Positions 7,786 through 8,786 of a DNA stretch of 8,786 nucleotides are shown here, in pieces. Every line of letters starts with the position of its first letter. Position 1 is the stretch's first letter. The stretch is from an uncultured Succinivibrio sp. (GTDB lineage: Bacteria; Pseudomonadota; Gammaproteobacteria; Enterobacterales; Succinivibrionaceae). The notes below the pieces were generated by a model. It was not told where the DNA came from. It worked only from the letters and a program-made list of their open reading frames with translations, and ran no database searches. Position numbers and translations under genes: made by a program. The DNA is taken from assembly GCA_900767695.1 (NCBI GenBank), contig CAAGAC010000014.1, positions 1 to 8,786 on the forward strand, written 5' to 3'.

Positions 7786-7792
7786 ATTATAG
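7786..7792 (-). promoter_or_regulatory. Candidate cfa promoter, -10 element with upstream C
   Basis: A perfect TATAAT (7791-7786, minus strand) is preceded by C, the base favoured by sigma-S at this place. At 16-19 bases upstream I find only G-rich sequence and no TTGACA-like -35. In E. coli one cfa promoter is sigma-S dependent, so a stationary-phase promoter is plausible. The start would be near 7779, with a leader of about 46 bases. Confidence 0.6.
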
Positions 7793-7822
7793 ATCCCGTG
7801 CGATGGAGCACCCCCTTCTTGA

Positions 7823-7851
7823 AAAAACGCAAAGGTTTTTCTCAAAAACGC
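7823..7851 (-). repeat. Short direct and inverted repeats upstream of the cfa promoter
   Basis: The 8-base word AAAAACGC (plus strand) occurs at 7823-7830 and 7844-7851, exactly 21 bases apart, or two helical turns. Between them GTTTTT (7835-7840) can pair with AAAAAC on either side, giving two mutually exclusive 6-bp stems. The block lies at roughly -44 to -72 of the predicted cfa start. It could be an UP-like A-tract region, a regulator site, or a weak end for the upstream hydrolase transcript. Confidence 0.35.
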
Positions 7852-7868
7852 GCTGTTTTGGGGGGCTC

Positions 7869-8579
7869 TCAGGCCGGATACACGCCGTCGCGGAGGATGA
7901 AGGGGGCGCCGTGGCCAGGGAAGGCGGGCATGATCTGCGGAAGCGACTTGAGCGCCACAACCGTTTTCGCGCGGTAGTCGCGCGTGCTGCCGCGCGGGAA
8001 GCGGGTCACCGCCGCGCGATCGGCAAAGAGGCTGTCGCCAGTGAAGGCGCACTCATCGTCGAGCACGATAATGCAGGAGCCCGGCGAGTGGCCGGGGGCG
8101 GGGATGAAGCGCAGTCTGTGCGCGCCTTCCGCAAGCGTGAAGGCATTGGTGAAGGTGATCTGCGCGCGGGCTGTGCAGGGGCGGTAGGAGCGCTCGAAGC
8201 GCTCCTCGCGGCGCCCTCCGTCGCGCGTGTCCTGCATCCTCAGCATCACGAGCAGGAACTCAAGCCCGGTCTTAGAGGGGGCCAGGAGCCTCTGCGCGCA
8301 CTCCTCGCTGCAGGCGATCCTCACGGGAAAGCGCTCCATGAGGGCGGCAAGGCCGCTTATGTGGTCGGCGTGGGCGTGGGTGAGCGCGACGGTCACCATG
8401 CCGGCGCCAAGCTGCGCGATGCTCTTGAGGAGCTCCGGGCTGGCGTTGGGATCGATGACCAGCGCCCTGCCCCGCCCTGTCCTGACAAGGTAGGAGTTCT
8501 CAAGCGTGTCAGTGTCGGCAAATGCCTCGACTGAAAGCCTCGGGCTTGCCGGCGAATGCTTGAGGTGCGCTTGGTGCAT
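7869..8579 (-). CDS. Metallo-beta-lactamase-fold hydrolase, glyoxalase II-like
   Basis: The 236-residue protein has the full metal-ligand set of the superfamily: HAHADH (68-73, the HxHxDH motif), H164 in APGHSPGS, D182 in FTGDSLF and H223 in FPGHG. These would hold two metal ions, usually zinc, that activate water. The single-domain size resembles short glyoxalase-II-like hydrolases such as YcbL rather than full hydroxyacylglutathione hydrolase, which has an additional C-terminal domain. A thioester substrate is therefore plausible but not shown. Residues about 115-140 are Arg-rich and look like a family-specific insertion. No signal peptide is seen, so it is likely cytoplasmic. The ATG at 8579 has only a weak AAGAG site 6 bases upstream. 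It lies 29 bases after the tRNA-Val CCA end without a visible promoter, suggesting transcription together with the tRNAs. The exact substrate cannot be told from sequence. Confidence 0.9.
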   Translation of the reverse strand: MHQAHLKHSPASPRLSVEAFADTDTLENSYLVRTGRGRALVIDPNASPELLKSIAQLGAGMVTVALTHAHADHISGLAALMERFPVRIACSEECAQRLLAPSKTGLEFLLVMLRMQDTRDGGRREERFERSYRPCTARAQITFTNAFTLAEGAHRLRFIPAPGHSPGSCIIVLDDECAFTGDSLFADRAAVTRFPRGSTRDYRAKTVVALKSLPQIMPAFPGHGAPFILRDGVYPA

Positions 8580-8608
8580 GGCGTGCTCTTGCCTTGCGGG
8601 AATGCTCC

Positions 8609-8685
8609 TGGTGGACGTTGCAGGACTCGGACCTGTGACCCTCTGCTTGTAAGGCAGATGCTCTAACCAACTGAGCTAAACGTCC
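8609..8685 (-). tRNA. tRNA-Val, anticodon UAC
   Basis: A 77-base cloverleaf can be drawn by hand: acceptor stem GGACGTT with AACGTCC, D arm GCTC/GAGC with GG in the loop, anticodon stem TCTGC/GCAGA with loop CTTACAA (anticodon at 8651-8649), variable loop GGGTC and an encoded CCA end. It reads GUA and, by wobble, other valine codons. The T arm is unusual: the loop is TCCGAGT, with C at position 55 where U (pseudouridine) is nearly universal, and the outermost stem pair 49-65 is A with C. It shares a short spacer with the upstream tRNA-Lys, suggesting one processed transcript. Confidence 0.96.
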
Positions 8686-8710
8686 GCGAGGAAATAGATG
8701 GGATCTTCGG

Positions 8711-8786
8711 TGGTGGGTTGTGAGGGGGTCGAACCCGCGACCAACGGATTAAGAGTCCGCTGCTCTACCAACTGAGCTAACAACCC
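8711..8786 (-). tRNA. tRNA-Lys, anticodon CUU
   Basis: A 76-base cloverleaf ends exactly at the window edge: acceptor GGGTTGT with ACAACCC, D arm GCTC/GAGC, anticodon stem GCGGA/TCCGT with loop CTCTTAA (anticodon at 8753-8751), T loop TTCGACC and encoded CCA. It closely resembles E. coli tRNA-Lys but carries CUU rather than UUU, so it reads AAG, the lysine codon these GC-rich genes appear to favour. The T stem GCGGG/CCCTC has one C-U mismatch (50-64). It appears complete, and its promoter lies beyond the window. Confidence 0.95.

Noticed and set aside
7734..7832. N-terminal 33-residue extension of cfa from the ATG at 7832
   Set aside because: The extension covers the TATAAT box and the strong AAGGAGG site, is Arg-rich and is unlike the start of known enzymes of this family.
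7776..8534. Plus-strand open frame of 252 codons opposite the metallo-hydrolase
   Set aside because: It is a shadow of the hydrolase gene, with no family motifs, and runs over the intergenic promoter region.

Overview
The window is a GC-rich stretch (around 60% by eye, not computed) of a bacterial chromosome. All supported genes lie on the minus strand. Gene content points to a proteobacterium, probably a gammaproteobacterium: a SrfB/SrfC pair, a proteobacterial-type cyclopropane fatty acid synthase, tRNA genes with encoded CCA ends and strong AGGAGG-type ribosome binding sites. I cannot name a genus. No insertion sequence, CRISPR array, phage gene or attachment site is visible.

Read in the direction of transcription (high to low coordinates), the window opens with two tRNA genes, tRNA-Lys(CUU) and tRNA-Val(UAC), 25 bases apart. 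A small glyoxalase-II-like metallo-beta-lactamase-fold hydrolase starts 29 bases after tRNA-Val with no promoter of its own in view, so it is probably transcribed from the tRNA promoter outside the window. A 135-base AT-rich gap with a perfect TATAAT box leads into cfa, which makes membrane cyclopropane fatty acids. About a dozen bases after cfa comes a perfect 18-bp GC-rich hairpin, probably its transcription end.

The rest of the window is a two-gene operon preceded by an AT-rich control region with two candidate promoters. The first gene encodes a very large SrfB-family protein (about 1300 residues) with an actin/Hsp70-type ATPase core and a long coiled-coil C-terminal part. The second encodes a SrfC-family protein (at least 779 residues, cut by the window edge) with a P-loop GTPase domain resembling the dynamin group, but interrupted by a very long insertion. 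The srfC ribosome binding site touches the srfB stop codon, so the two are very likely co-translated and work together.

The srfABC genes are named from Salmonella, where they were found as SsrB-regulated putative virulence factors; their biochemical role is not established. Here srfA is not next to srfB. The pairing of an actin-like ATPase with a large GTPase is the most interesting system in the window. Smaller curiosities are the T-arm departures in both tRNAs, the U-tract-less hairpin after cfa and the repeat-rich region upstream of the cfa promoter.
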